Origin: Bradyrhizobium lupini
GTDB taxonomy: Bacteria; Pseudomonadota; Alphaproteobacteria; Rhizobiales; Xanthobacteraceae
NCBI RefSeq assembly: GCF_040939785.1
Contig: NZ_CP162553.1
Coordinates: forward strand, 248,001 to 312,000
Direction: 5' to 3'
Length of the DNA stretch: 64,000 nucleotides
The notes beneath the pieces are model-generated. The model ran no database searches. It saw only the letters and a program-made list of their open reading frames with translations, and was not told where the DNA came from. The position numbers were made by a program, and so were the translations under genes. This document shows, one piece after another, positions 9,066-18,306 of the stretch. Numbering within the stretch: the stretch's first letter is position 1; each line of letters starts with the position of its first letter.

Positions 9066-11573
9066 TTAGTACAGCCCGCCGGTGCCCGGCCGCATGAAGA
9101 AACCGGAATCCGGCTGCTGCTGCTGCGACGCCGGCACGCCGCCTCGCCCATCGGCATCGGCAACGCCGATGACGGAGTAGTTATCCGGCGGCGCCGTGCC
9201 CGGCTTGAAGGCTTCGAGAATGGTTCCGCCGGTCTCGCCCGGACCGGCGCGCATGCCGGACTTGGCGACGACCCGCACCAGCTTGATGCCGGCCGGCACC
9301 TTGAACGGGACCGCGGGCTTGTCGGCGAGCGCGAGCTGGAGGAAGTCGCGTGCGATGGGAGCTGCGAGATGGCCGCCGGTCGCGGCGTTGCCCTTGCCGA
9401 GCGGACGCGGTTTGTCATAGCCCATATAGATGGCAACGGCGACGTCGGGCGAGAAGCCGACGAACCAGGCGTCCTTGGCCTCGTTGGTGGTGCCGGTCTT
9501 GCCGGCGATCGGCTTGCCGACCTGCTTGACCACGGTCGCGGTACCGGCCTGGACCACGCCTTCCATCAGCTCGGTGATCTGATAGGCGGTCATGGAATCC
9601 AGCACCTGCTCGCGGCGGTCGATCAGCTGCGGCTCGTTCTGGTTCTTCCAGCCGCCGGGCGCGTCACAGCCACGGCATTCGCGCTGGTCGTGCTTGAAGA
9701 TGGTGTGGCCGTAGCGATCCTGGATGCGGTCGATCAGGGTCGGCTTCACCCGGCGGCCGCCATTGGCGAGCATCGAATAGGCCGTGACCATGCGCATCGC
9801 CGTGGTCTCGCCGGCGCCGAGCGCGTAGGACAGATAGTTCGGCAGTTCGTCATAGACACCGAAGCGGCGGGCATATTCGCCGATCAAGGGCATGCCGATG
9901 TCCTGGGCGAGGCGCACCGTCACCGTGTTGAGCGACTGCCGCAATGCGTTGCGCAGCGTCACCGGCCCCTGGAATTTGCCCGAGGAGAAGTTTTCAGGCC
10001 GCCACACGCCCGCGCCCTGGCCTTGATCGATTTCGATCGGGGCGTCGAGCACGACAGTCGAAGGCGTATAGCCGTTGTCGAGCGCAGCCGAATAGACGAT
10101 CGGCTTGAACGACGAACCGGGCTGCCGATAGGCCTGCGTGGCGCGGTTGAACTGGCTCTGGTCGAAGGAGAAGCCGCCGACCATCGCCAGCACGCGGCCG
10201 GTCCAGGGGTCCATCACCACCATCGCGCCGGAGACTTCGGGGATCTGGCGCAGGCGGTATTGGCCTTCGACAGGTTGGGCGTCCTTGTAGAGCGGATCGG
10301 CGTAGATCACGTCACCGGGCTGGAGCACCTGCGACACCGCGCTCGCCGCCCTGCCCTTCGCAGCCCCAGAGGCCGCTCTTGCCCATTTGATGCCGTCGAG
10401 CGTGATGAGGCCGGTCTCGCGCTGCTTGCTGATGGCGCCGCCGAGTTCGCGGCTCGGCTGGAAGCCGATGCGCGCCGACTGGTCGCTGGTCTCCAGCACC
10501 ACGGCCATGCGCCATGGCGAGATATCGGACAGAGACTTGATCTCGGCGAGCTTCACGCCCCAGTCGCCAGAAATGTCGAGCTTGCTGATGGCGCCGCGAT
10601 AGCCCTGCTGCTCGTCATAGTTGACGAGACCGGCGACCATGGTCTTGCGCGCCATGACCTGAATCTTGGGATCGAGTGTGGTGCGGACCGAGAGACCGCC
10701 CTCGTATAACTTCTTCTCGCCATAACGCTCGAAGATGTCACGGCGCACTTCCTCGGCGAAATATTCGCCGGCGAAGGTGTGGGCGCCGTTGGAACGGCTG
10801 GTAACGGCCAGCGGCTCCTTGCGCGCCTTGTCGGCATCGGCCTGCTTGACCCAGCCGTTCTCAACCAGACGATCGATAACGTAATTGCGGCGCTCGATGG
10901 CGCGGTCGCGGTTGCGGACAGGATGCAGCGTCGCGGGCATCTTCGGCAGCGCCGCGAGATAGGACGCTTCCGCCACGGTCAGCTCGTTCACCGACTTGTC
11001 GAAATAAACCAGCGACGCAGCCGCGATTCCGTAGGCACCTAAGCCCAGATAGATTTCATTCAAATACAGCTCGAGGATCTTGTCCTTCGAGTAGGTCTTC
11101 TCGATCCGCATCGCCAGCAAGGCTTCCTTGATCTTGCGCGCGAAGGAGACCTCGTTGGTCAGAAGGAAGTTCTTGGCGACCTGCTGGGTGATCGTGGAAG
11201 CGCCCTGCGGACGGCGGTTGGAGCCGTAGTTCTGGATGTAGACCACGCCGGCCCGCGCCATGCCGGTGTAGTCGATGCCGCCATGCTCGTAGAAATTCTT
11301 GTCCTCGGCCGCAAGGAAGGCGTTGATCACGAGTTTCGGCACCGCCTGGATCGGCAGGTACAGCCGCCGCTCCTTGGCGTATTCGCCGAGCAGCGAGCCG
11401 TCGGTCGCGTGCACGCGGGTCATCACCGGCGGCTCGTAATCCTGAAGCTGAGAGTAGTCCGGCAAGTCCTTGGAGAAATGCCAGATCAGGCCTGCGACGG
11501 CACCGACCCCGACAAGGAACAACACCGTTCCCGCGGCGAACAGGAAGCCCATGAACCGCACCAGCAAGCGCAT
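9066..11573 (-). CDS. mrcA: Penicillin-binding protein 1A (bifunctional glycosyltransferase/transpeptidase)
   Basis: A class A PBP of 835 residues that polymerises and crosslinks peptidoglycan at the inner membrane. An N-terminal membrane anchor (residues about 5-30) is followed by the GT51 domain with 'EDKNFYEHGGIDYTGMAR' (around residue 90), 'QGASTITQQVAKNF' and 'KILELYLNEIYLG'. The transpeptidase domain has the catalytic serine in 'PGSSFKPIVYS' (around 488), the SxN box 'QSLNTV' and the 'GKTGTTNEAKDAW' box (around 693). The region between holds an extra OB-like insert, usual for PBP1A. The C-terminus is rich in glycine and glutamine. It lies between the amidase gene and prfB, all on the minus strand. 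Confidence 0.95.
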   Translation of the reverse strand: MRLLVRFMGFLFAAGTVLFLVGVGAVAGLIWHFSKDLPDYSQLQDYEPPVMTRVHATDGSLLGEYAKERRLYLPIQAVPKLVINAFLAAEDKNFYEHGGIDYTGMARAGVVYIQNYGSNRRPQGASTITQQVAKNFLLTNEVSFARKIKEALLAMRIEKTYSKDKILELYLNEIYLGLGAYGIAAASLVYFDKSVNELTVAEASYLAALPKMPATLHPVRNRDRAIERRNYVIDRLVENGWVKQADADKARKEPLAVTSRSNGAHTFAGEYFAEEVRRDIFERYGEKKLYEGGLSVRTTLDPKIQVMARKTMVAGLVNYDEQQGYRGAISKLDISGDWGVKLAEIKSLSDISPWRMAVVLETSDQSARIGFQPSRELGGAISKQRETGLITLDGIKWARAASGAAKGRAASAVSQVLQPGDVIYADPLYKDAQPVEGQYRLRQIPEVSGAMVVMDPWTGRVLAMVGGFSFDQSQFNRATQAYRQPGSSFKPIVYSAALDNGYTPSTVVLDAPIEIDQGQGAGVWRPENFSSGKFQGPVTLRNALRQSLNTVTVRLAQDIGMPLIGEYARRFGVYDELPNYLSYALGAGETTAMRMVTAYSMLANGGRRVKPTLIDRIQDRYGHTIFKHDQRECRGCDAPGGWKNQNEPQLIDRREQVLDSMTAYQITELMEGVVQAGTATVVKQVGKPIAGKTGTTNEAKDAWFVGFSPDVAVAIYMGYDKPRPLGKGNAATGGHLAAPIARDFLQLALADKPAVPFKVPAGIKLVRVVAKSGMRAGPGETGGTILEAFKPGTAPPDNYSVIGVADADGRGGVPASQQQQPDSGFFMRPGTGGLY

Positions 11574-11801
11574 TATCTGTTTATCCGTTCAAACTCTGGA
11601 TCAGCCCAAAGATCAGCCCTGGCACCAGAAACAGGCACCAAACCATCGCGAATTCACCGGCTTTACTCAATACTATTAGTGCCGGACTCAAGGCGCTTGC
11701 CGAGCGGGATTCTCGCCGATTCCGGAACCCCCTGCGGCGTTTTTATAAAGCGCCCGCTGTGGCCAAACTAGGGCTTTTGCGGCGGGACGGAAAATCACTC
11801 T

Positions 11802-11861
11802 CAATTCGACGATCCCCGGGTCGTCAATATGACGATCCCCCGGTCGTCAATTCGACGATCC
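11802..11861 (-). repeat. 23-base tandem repeat across the amidase stop codon
   Basis: Units 11839-11861 and 11816-11838 are near-identical 23-mers, with a partial third unit at 11802-11815. Read on the minus strand each unit starts GGATCGTC and contains ATTGACGACC. The repeat begins inside the last codons of the amidase gene and includes its TGA, so the 3' end of the gene has been duplicated. Each unit is also partly self-complementary (GACGA...TCGTC). Confidence 0.8.
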
Positions 11862-13139
11862 GGCCGTGGCCATCCGTTTGGCCAAAAATCCATCGATCGC
11901 CTGCGCCATCGAGCCCACGGCACGCGACCGCCATCCCTCGGAGACCAGATGCTCGAGGTCGCCCTTGTTGGAGACATAGCCGATCTCCACCAGGACCGAC
12001 GGCACGTCGGGGGCCTTCAGCACCCGGAAGCCGGCTGACTTCAGGGGATGCTTGTGCATCCGCACCGTCGACTTCATTTCGCCCATCAACAGGCGGGCAA
12101 AACGGCTTGAAAAGGTACGGGTTTCCCGCTGGGTGAGATCGATCAGGATGTCGGCGACATCGGTCGGCTCCTCCGCGAGGTTGAAGCCGGCAATGGCGTC
12201 CGCCCGGTTTTCCGCATCCGCCAGCCGCTGCGCCTCGGCGTCGGAGGCCTTGTCGGACAACGTGTAGATGGTCGCGCCCTGCGCATCGCCCTCGGCGCGC
12301 GGCAGCGCGTCGGCATGGATCGAGACGAACAACGCCGCCTTGAGGTTGCGGGCGACTTTGACCCGGTCGTTGAGCGGGATGAAGGTGTCGTCGTCACGTG
12401 TCATCACCACGCGATATTTGCCGGTCTTTTCCAGCCGTTCGCGCAGCGCCAGGCCAAAGGCCAGCACCAGATTCTTCTCGCTCTCGCCGCTCGACTGCGT
12501 GCCGTTGTCGATGCCGCCATGGCCGGGATCGATGACGACCACCGCGCGGCCATCGGCCTTCTGGCCGGCTTCAGGGTGGGCAGATGCGGGAACCGTCGCG
12601 GGCGGCGGATCGGCAATAGCCGGCCGCAGCTCAGGACGGTTTTCCGGAGCCAGCGACGGCACGAAGGCGGTGCGCTCGACCTCCTCCATTTCGAGCACCA
12701 GCCGCGCCGGCTGGCCGTTGGCAGCCTCCACCACGTAGGAATTGGCGATCTTGGCCGGGCCCGTCAGGTCGAACACGATTCGGGAGCCGCCGGGCATCAC
12801 CAGCCCATAGCGGAAGGCCTTGACCAGTCCGCGTCCGCCGGACCCGGTGCCGGCGGGAAGTTGAAAATTGACCTGGGGAACGTCGACCACCACCCGATAC
12901 GGGTCGGCCAGAGTGACTGCGCGGAAGCTAACGGTCTGATCGATGTCGAGGACAAAGCGAGTCTGCCTGCCGTCCCCGGCCAGTCGGGCGGCCGAGGCCG
13001 TTGGGAAATTCGCTGATGCAACAGGGAGTTGAGGCTGACTTTCCGCGGCCTTCAGGCGCGAGGAATCAGCACACGGCAATGCCGCCGCGCAGAGCAGCAC
13101 GCATCCCAGCAGGATCCTTTGATTTGCGCGGCTCGCCAC
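11847..13139 (-). CDS. N-acetylmuramoyl-L-alanine amidase (AMIN + amidase_3)
   Basis: A 430-residue periplasmic amidase that cuts the bond between MurNAc and the stem peptide during daughter-cell separation. It starts at GTG 13139 with a signal peptide ('QRILLGCVLLCAAALPCADS'). An AMIN septal-targeting domain covers about residues 55-160 ('TRFVLDIDQTVSFRAVTLAD'). The amidase_3 domain has the zinc ligands in 'VVIDPGHGGIDNGTQ' (around 203), a glutamate after 'SESEKNLVLAFG', 'FVSIHADALP', and the late 'VLVEIGYVSN' glutamate. It is followed, after 270 bases, by PBP1A. The tail (ATAGSSN) is encoded within a tandem repeat. Confidence 0.93.
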   Translation of the reverse strand: MASRANQRILLGCVLLCAAALPCADSSRLKAAESQPQLPVASANFPTASAARLAGDGRQTRFVLDIDQTVSFRAVTLADPYRVVVDVPQVNFQLPAGTGSGGRGLVKAFRYGLVMPGGSRIVFDLTGPAKIANSYVVEAANGQPARLVLEMEEVERTAFVPSLAPENRPELRPAIADPPPATVPASAHPEAGQKADGRAVVVIDPGHGGIDNGTQSSGESEKNLVLAFGLALRERLEKTGKYRVVMTRDDDTFIPLNDRVKVARNLKAALFVSIHADALPRAEGDAQGATIYTLSDKASDAEAQRLADAENRADAIAGFNLAEEPTDVADILIDLTQRETRTFSSRFARLLMGEMKSTVRMHKHPLKSAGFRVLKAPDVPSVLVEIGYVSNKGDLEHLVSEGWRSRAVGSMAQAIDGFLAKRMATAGSSN

Positions 13140-13845
13140 CGATTCCGTGCCTCCGAGCAGCCTCTTTAACGCAATAGAACCACAGGGTTAAACGATCCTT
13201 AATGACAGACACGCGAAACTCGCTGACTGTGACCGCCGTGCGACGCTCCTTGCACGGATGGCCCAATCCACGTATGTACGGAATGCTGACGGCCGATATT
13301 TCCGGTTGTGTCGCATTCAGCCTCCCGGTGCAGCGCCGGAACTCTCAAGGTTTGGGAATTCCAGCGTTTTTCCGTTCCCCTCTAAGTCCAGCGCGGTGCG
13401 CGGCAGCAAGGTGGAGCGGGGCAAGCCCCGGCGGCGGAACGGTCCTCGGTTACCAACACGTTTCCGGGACGGTTCTGACAGCGGCGCAACCCGTTACCCG
13501 GTCCCTTAATCCCAAGGGAGCGGTTCGTAATACCCCAAGGCGAGCGCGCTCGCGCCATGCCTGGCCAACAGCAACTGATTGAGGGGCGGCCCCGCCGCCC
13601 AATGTTTCATACGGGCCGACGCTTGATGCGCCAGACTGTGCCGACCAATTCTGAAGGACCATTCGCGACGCTGCGGAGTGACAATTCCGCGCGCCGCTTC
13701 GGTCCTCCGGCTTTCGGTTCGGCAAGGCGCGAGAGACGGTGTTTCGGCCTTCCCCTCACCCCCGAATCAGGTGGACCGTCGCGTCACCCGGCAGCGCTGA
13801 TGGCGCCCACGGTGAATCGCGCCCGCCGCCGCCAAGAGTTAAGAC
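13140..13845. other. Intergenic region and long leader between the amidase gene and rne
   Basis: About 700 bases separate two divergent genes. No open frame here has family features or a good ribosome site. It should hold the promoters of both genes and the rne 5' leader. RNase E is often autoregulated through its leader, but I recognise no known RNA motif in it. Confidence 0.5.
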
Positions 13846-16800
13846 ATGCCCAACAAGATGTTGATCGATGCCACCCACCCGGAAGAGACCCGGGTCGTCG
13901 TGGTCCGCGGCAATCGCGTCGAAGAGTTTGATTTCGAGACCGCGCAACGCAAGCAACTGCGCGGGAATATCTACCTCGCCAAGGTCACAAGGGTCGAACC
14001 CTCGCTCCAGGCCGCTTTCGTCGAATATGGCGGCAACCGCCACGGCTTCCTCGCCTTCAGCGAAATCCATCCCGACTACTACCAGATTCCGGTTGCCGAC
14101 CGGCAGGCGCTGATCGAAGCCGAGGAGCAGGCCCATCGCGAGGCCGAGGAAGAGAGCGAGAACCGCTCCCAGGGCCGCCGCCGCTCCCGCCACCGCAATT
14201 CCCGCCGCCGTAGCCATGGCGAGCGCGTCCGCAGCGAGGTCGTCGAAGGCGATCCCGCGGCCCGGCAGGTCCAGGGCGAGGCCCTGCCTGAGGGCGCTTC
14301 GCACGAGGGCGAGCACCTGCACGCCGACGCAGAGCATCACGGCGAGCACGAAGGCCACGATCATCACGGCCACGAAGCACATGACCACGAAGGGCATGAC
14401 CACGACGACCATCATCATGCCCATGGTGACGATCATCACGCGCACGATCATCACGACCACGATCATCATGGCGAGCACGATCATCACGACCATGATCATG
14501 CCGACGAGACACCGGCGCCTGTCGCGGCGATCGGCGCCGAGCCCGCGGTCGCCACCGAGGCCGTTGCCGAGCCGGAGGAGTTTGCCTCCGACGCGCACGC
14601 TCACGATCTTGCCGAGGCCGTGACATCGGCTACTGAGCCTGCCGACGCCGTGTACGCCGCAGGTGAGAGTGCGCAGGCTCCGCATCACGACTCCGAAGCG
14701 ACGGCCGAGGATGACGACGAAGACGAGGACGACGAGGAAGCCGAAGAGGACGTCGTTGAATCCGTCGGCGGCGACGATGTGCTGGAGGAAGTGCCGGAGC
14801 GCACCTTCCGTCCCCGCCGCCAGTACAAGATCCAGGAAGTCATCAAGCGTCGCCAGGTGATGCTGGTGCAGGTCGTCAAGGAAGAGCGCGGCAACAAGGG
14901 CGCGGCGCTGACGACCTACCTCTCACTCGCCGGCCGTTATGCCGTTTTGATGCCGAACACCGCGCGCGGCGGCGGCATCAGCCGCAAGATCACGAGCGCG
15001 CAGGACCGTTCGCGCCTGAAGGAAGTGGTGCAGGATCTCGACGTGCCCGAGGGCATGGGGATCATTCTGCGCACGGCGGGTGCCGCCCGCACCAAGCCCG
15101 AGATCAAGCGCGATTTCGAGTACCTGATCCGCATGTGGGAGACGGTGCGCGACATGACGCTGAAGTCGCAGGCCCCGACCCTCGTCTACGAGGAAGGCTC
15201 GCTGATCAAGCGCTCGCTGCGCGACCTCTACAACAAGGAGATCGACGAGATCCAGGTGGCGGGCGATGCCGGCTACCGCGAAGCGCGCGACTTCATGAAG
15301 ATGCTGATGCCCGCCAATGTGAGCGCGGTGAGACAGTATCGCGACGGCCAGCCGCTGTTCTCGCGGATGGGCGTCGAAAGCCAGCTGGATGCGATGTTCT
15401 CGCCGACCGTACAGTTGCGCTCCGGCGGCTACATCGTGATCAACCAGACCGAAGCGCTGGTCTCGATCGACGTCAACTCCGGCCGTTCGACGCGCGAGCA
15501 TCATATCGAAGATACCGCGCTCAAGACCAATCTCGAGGCCTCCGAGGAGGTTGCGCGTCAGCTTCGGTTGCGCGACCTCGCCGGCCTGATCGTCATCGAC
15601 TTCATCGACATGGACGAGAAGCGCAACAACCGCGCGGTCGAACGCAAGCTGTCCGATTGCCTCCGGCAGGACCGCGCGCGGATCCAGGTCGGACGCATCT
15701 CGCATTTCGGCCTGCTCGAGATGTCACGCCAGCGCATCCGCGCTAGCGTGCTGGAATCCTCGACCGATCCCTGCACGCATTGCGGTGGCACCGGCCATGT
15801 CCGCTCGGTGTCCTCGGTTGCGCTCCAATTGCTGCGCGGCCTCGAAGAGATCCTGATGAAGGGCGCAACCCACAACCTCGTGGTCCGCACCCGCACCGAC
15901 GTCGCGCTCTATGTGCTGAACCACAAGCGCGGCCATCTGCGCGACCTTGAGAACGGCTTCAAGGTCACGCTGTCGGTCATCGCCGACCCGAGCGTCAGCG
16001 GACCGCAGGCCTATGTCATCGACCGCGGCGAGCAGGTGCATACGCTGGAAGCCGCCAAGGCTCTGCTGGCGGCGCAGGCGGCCGCAAGCCCGCCGCCCCT
16101 GGTCGAAGAGGCCTATGACGACGAGGAGTTCGATCCGGAGACCGAATCCGAGGTCGAGACCGAGGAGACTGAAGGTCTCGCCGAGGAGCAGACCGCAGGC
16201 GACGCCGTTACCGAGCAGGACGGCCAGCGCCGCAAGCGTCGCCGTCGCCGCCGCGGTCGCGGTGGCCCGCGCGACGAGGAGACGCGCGAGGATGGCGCTC
16301 CCGTTATTGCCGAGACGGCCATGGCAGCCGGCGAAGGCGAAGAGGATGCCGAGGCCGAGCCGGACGGCGAGGAAGGCGAGGAACAGGCAGCCCGTGGCGA
16401 GCAGCAGGGCAGCGCCGACCGCCGTCGCCGGCGTGGTCGCCGTGGCGGACGCCGCCGTCGCGGTCCTGGAGAGGAAGGTCTCGCCGGCTCCATCAGCGAC
16501 GAGCTCGCTGCCAATGCACCGTCGGAAGCGACCGACGCAGTCGCCGATTTCGACGGTTTTGGCAGCGAGGCTGCGCCCTCGATCGCGCAGGCCGAGCACA
16601 CCTCTGAACCCCAGGTCAACCAGCCTGAGCCGCGCGCCGAGGCAAAGATCGAGGCAGCGGCCCAGCCTGAGCCGCCTCCTGCTGCCGCGGACGAAGAGCA
16701 CGCCGACGACAAGGCCGCACGACGCCGCTCGACGGTTCGGGAAAAGGTGAGCTTCCTGTCGAGCAGCCAGAGTGAACCGACACCGATTGCACAGGCGGCC

Positions 16801-16917
16801 GAGCCGGTTGCCCCGCCCGCCCCCGCTCCGGAGCCCGCGCCCGCAGCGGCAAGCGAAACCTCGCCCGCACCGCGTCGTGCCGGCTGGTGGTCCCGCCGCT
16901 TCGGCGGCGGCGAATAG
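13846..16917 (+). CDS. rne: Ribonuclease E with large S1 insertion
   Basis: The endoribonuclease scaffold of the degradosome, 1023 residues. The first half of the S1 domain (to about residue 95, 'NIYLAKVTRVEPSLQAAFVEY') is separated from its second half (from about 325, 'RRQYKIQEVIKRRQVMLVQ') by roughly 230 inserted residues: a basic patch (RRRSRHRNSRRRSH), a stretch of about 65 residues made mainly of H, D, E and G (about 156-221), and an acidic run. The catalytic core follows: 'ALVSIDVNSGRST', 'LIVIDFIDMDEKRNN' (magnesium aspartates) and the Zn-link 'DPCTHCGGTGH'. The C-terminal third is disordered, with Arg-rich RNA-binding blocks (RRKRRRRRRGRGG) and Pro/Ala-rich ends. A strong terminator follows. 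Confidence 0.95.
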   Translation: MPNKMLIDATHPEETRVVVVRGNRVEEFDFETAQRKQLRGNIYLAKVTRVEPSLQAAFVEYGGNRHGFLAFSEIHPDYYQIPVADRQALIEAEEQAHREAEEESENRSQGRRRSRHRNSRRRSHGERVRSEVVEGDPAARQVQGEALPEGASHEGEHLHADAEHHGEHEGHDHHGHEAHDHEGHDHDDHHHAHGDDHHAHDHHDHDHHGEHDHHDHDHADETPAPVAAIGAEPAVATEAVAEPEEFASDAHAHDLAEAVTSATEPADAVYAAGESAQAPHHDSEATAEDDDEDEDDEEAEEDVVESVGGDDVLEEVPERTFRPRRQYKIQEVIKRRQVMLVQVVKEERGNKGAALTTYLSLAGRYAVLMPNTARGGGISRKITSAQDRSRLKEVVQDLDVPEGMGIILRTAGAARTKPEIKRDFEYLIRMWETVRDMTLKSQAPTLVYEEGSLIKRSLRDLYNKEIDEIQVAGDAGYREARDFMKMLMPANVSAVRQYRDGQPLFSRMGVESQLDAMFSPTVQLRSGGYIVINQTEALVSIDVNSGRSTREHHIEDTALKTNLEASEEVARQLRLRDLAGLIVIDFIDMDEKRNNRAVERKLSDCLRQDRARIQVGRISHFGLLEMSRQRIRASVLESSTDPCTHCGGTGHVRSVSSVALQLLRGLEEILMKGATHNLVVRTRTDVALYVLNHKRGHLRDLENGFKVTLSVIADPSVSGPQAYVIDRGEQVHTLEAAKALLAAQAAASPPPLVEEAYDDEEFDPETESEVETEETEGLAEEQTAGDAVTEQDGQRRKRRRRRRGRGGPRDEETREDGAPVIAETAMAAGEGEEDAEAEPDGEEGEEQAARGEQQGSADRRRRRGRRGGRRRRGPGEEGLAGSISDELAANAPSEATDAVADFDGFGSEAAPSIAQAEHTSEPQVNQPEPRAEAKIEAAAQPEPPPAAADEEHADDKAARRRSTVREKVSFLSSSQSEPTPIAQAAEPVAPPAPAPEPAPAAASETSPAPRRAGWWSRRFGGGE

Positions 16918-16933
16918 AGCAACAAGATAGTTG

Positions 16934-16966
16934 AAACCGCCCGGCCAAACCGGGCGGTTTTGATTT
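16934..16966 (+). terminator. Rho-independent terminator of rne
   Basis: An 11-base-pair perfect stem (aaaccgcccgg / ccgggcggttt) with a five-base loop, followed by TGATTT, 16 bases after the rne stop. It separates rne from the downstream oxidoreductase gene. Confidence 0.85.
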
Positions 16967-16981
16967 GGCGAGGTCAGTTCA

Positions 16982-18214
16982 ATGCAAAGCGCGATCGTCC
17001 TCGGCGGCGGCATGATCGGCGTCAGCGCGGCGCTGCACCTGCAGCAGCGTGGCTGGTCCGTCACGCTGATCGACCGCAGAGAGCCGGGCCGAGAGACCAG
17101 CTACGGCAATGCCGGCATGATCCAGGCGGAAGCGGTGCGCCCCTACCCGATGCCGCGCGACCTCGCCACGCTCCTGAAGATCGCGACCGGCCGCACCAAC
17201 GACGTGCGTTACAGCCTGTCTTCGCTTCATCTCCATATCGAGCCCCTGCTTCGCTATTGGTGGCATTCGGCGCCGAAGCGGCATCGTGAGGCGATCGACG
17301 CCTGGGCGCGGCTGATCGCCTACGCGACGGCGGAGCACGACATCCTCATTCGCGAAGCCCACGCCGACAATCTGATCCGCCGCGCGGGATACCGGCACCT
17401 GCATCGCGACGCAGCTTCGTTCGATCTCGCCGTCAAGGCGGCGGAAGAAGACCAGCGCGAATTCGGCGTGAGGTTTCGTGCGCTCTCGGGCGCCGAGCTC
17501 GCCAAGGCCGAACCTGTCCTGCGCGACGACCTGCCCGGCGCGATCCATTGGCTCGACACCTGGACCGTGTCCGATCCCGGCGCGCTGGTCACGGCCTATG
17601 CCGATCTGTTCGAGCGCCTCGGCGGCACCATCGTGCTCGGTGATGCCCAAAGCCTTCATCAGACCGCCACCGGCTGGTCGGTCAAGACAGACCATGGGCG
17701 CGTCGACGCCGCCCACGCCGTCGTGACGCTCGGGCCGTGGTCGCCCGATCTCCTGCTCAAATTCGGCTATCGCATCCCGCTGGTGCGCAAGCGCGGCTAC
17801 CACATGCATTACAGCGGCGGCGCCTCGCTCGATCTGCCGCTGGTCGACAAGGCCGGTGGCTACGCCATGGGTCCGATGGCGAAGGGTATCCGCATCACCA
17901 CCGGCGCGGAGCTGACCGGCCTGGACGCGCTCGCAACGCCCCTGCAGCTCGCCAGCGCGGAAGCTTCCGCGCGCGAGCTGATCGACCTCGGCAAGCGGGT
18001 CGAGCCCGACCCATGGTTCGGCACCCGCCCCTGCACGCCCGACATGCTGCCGGTGCTCGGCCCTGCCCCACGCCATGCCGGCCTCTGGATGAACTTCGGC
18101 CACGGCCACCAGGGCTTTACGCTTGGACCCGCGACCGGCCGCCTGCTCGCGGAGATGATGAGCGGCAAAACGCCCGCGATCGATCCCACGCCGTACCGGC
18201 CGGAGCGGTTCTAA
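16982..18214 (+). CDS. FAD-dependent oxidoreductase, DadA-like (D-amino acid dehydrogenase family)
   Basis: A 410-residue flavoprotein of the DAO superfamily. The dinucleotide-binding motif is near the N-terminus (VLGGGMIGVSAALHLQQRG), followed by the DadA signature 'TSYGNAGMIQAEAVRPYP'. The C-terminal FAD contact is 'GLWMNFGHGHQGFTLGPATG'. Such enzymes oxidatively deaminate D-amino acids, hydroxyproline or related imino acids and pass electrons to the quinone pool. No alanine racemase or proline catabolic genes are adjacent, so the substrate is open. The gene stands alone between two terminators. Confidence 0.85.
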   Translation: MQSAIVLGGGMIGVSAALHLQQRGWSVTLIDRREPGRETSYGNAGMIQAEAVRPYPMPRDLATLLKIATGRTNDVRYSLSSLHLHIEPLLRYWWHSAPKRHREAIDAWARLIAYATAEHDILIREAHADNLIRRAGYRHLHRDAASFDLAVKAAEEDQREFGVRFRALSGAELAKAEPVLRDDLPGAIHWLDTWTVSDPGALVTAYADLFERLGGTIVLGDAQSLHQTATGWSVKTDHGRVDAAHAVVTLGPWSPDLLLKFGYRIPLVRKRGYHMHYSGGASLDLPLVDKAGGYAMGPMAKGIRITTGAELTGLDALATPLQLASAEASARELIDLGKRVEPDPWFGTRPCTPDMLPVLGPAPRHAGLWMNFGHGHQGFTLGPATGRLLAEMMSGKTPAIDPTPYRPERF

Positions 18215-18234
18215 GCCCTCGCAGCGAAAGAAAA

Positions 18235-18270
18235 AGGGCTGATCGAGGATCTCGACCAGCCCTATTATTT
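18235..18270. terminator. Bidirectional terminator between the DadA-like gene and dctA
   Basis: AGGGCTG...CAGCCCT stem with an inner TCGAG/CTCGA stem. Rightwards it is followed by ATTATTT; leftwards (for dctA) the stem is followed by TTTTTCTTTC. It ends the two convergent genes. Confidence 0.8.
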
Positions 18271-18306
18271 CAACATCTGACGGCGCTCGGCACCGTCACA
18301 TGCAGA

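Noticed and set aside
11569..11585. BioR-type operator (TTATCTGTTTATC)
   Set aside because: It is not a full TTATCTATAA palindrome and lies before mrcA, not before a biotin gene.
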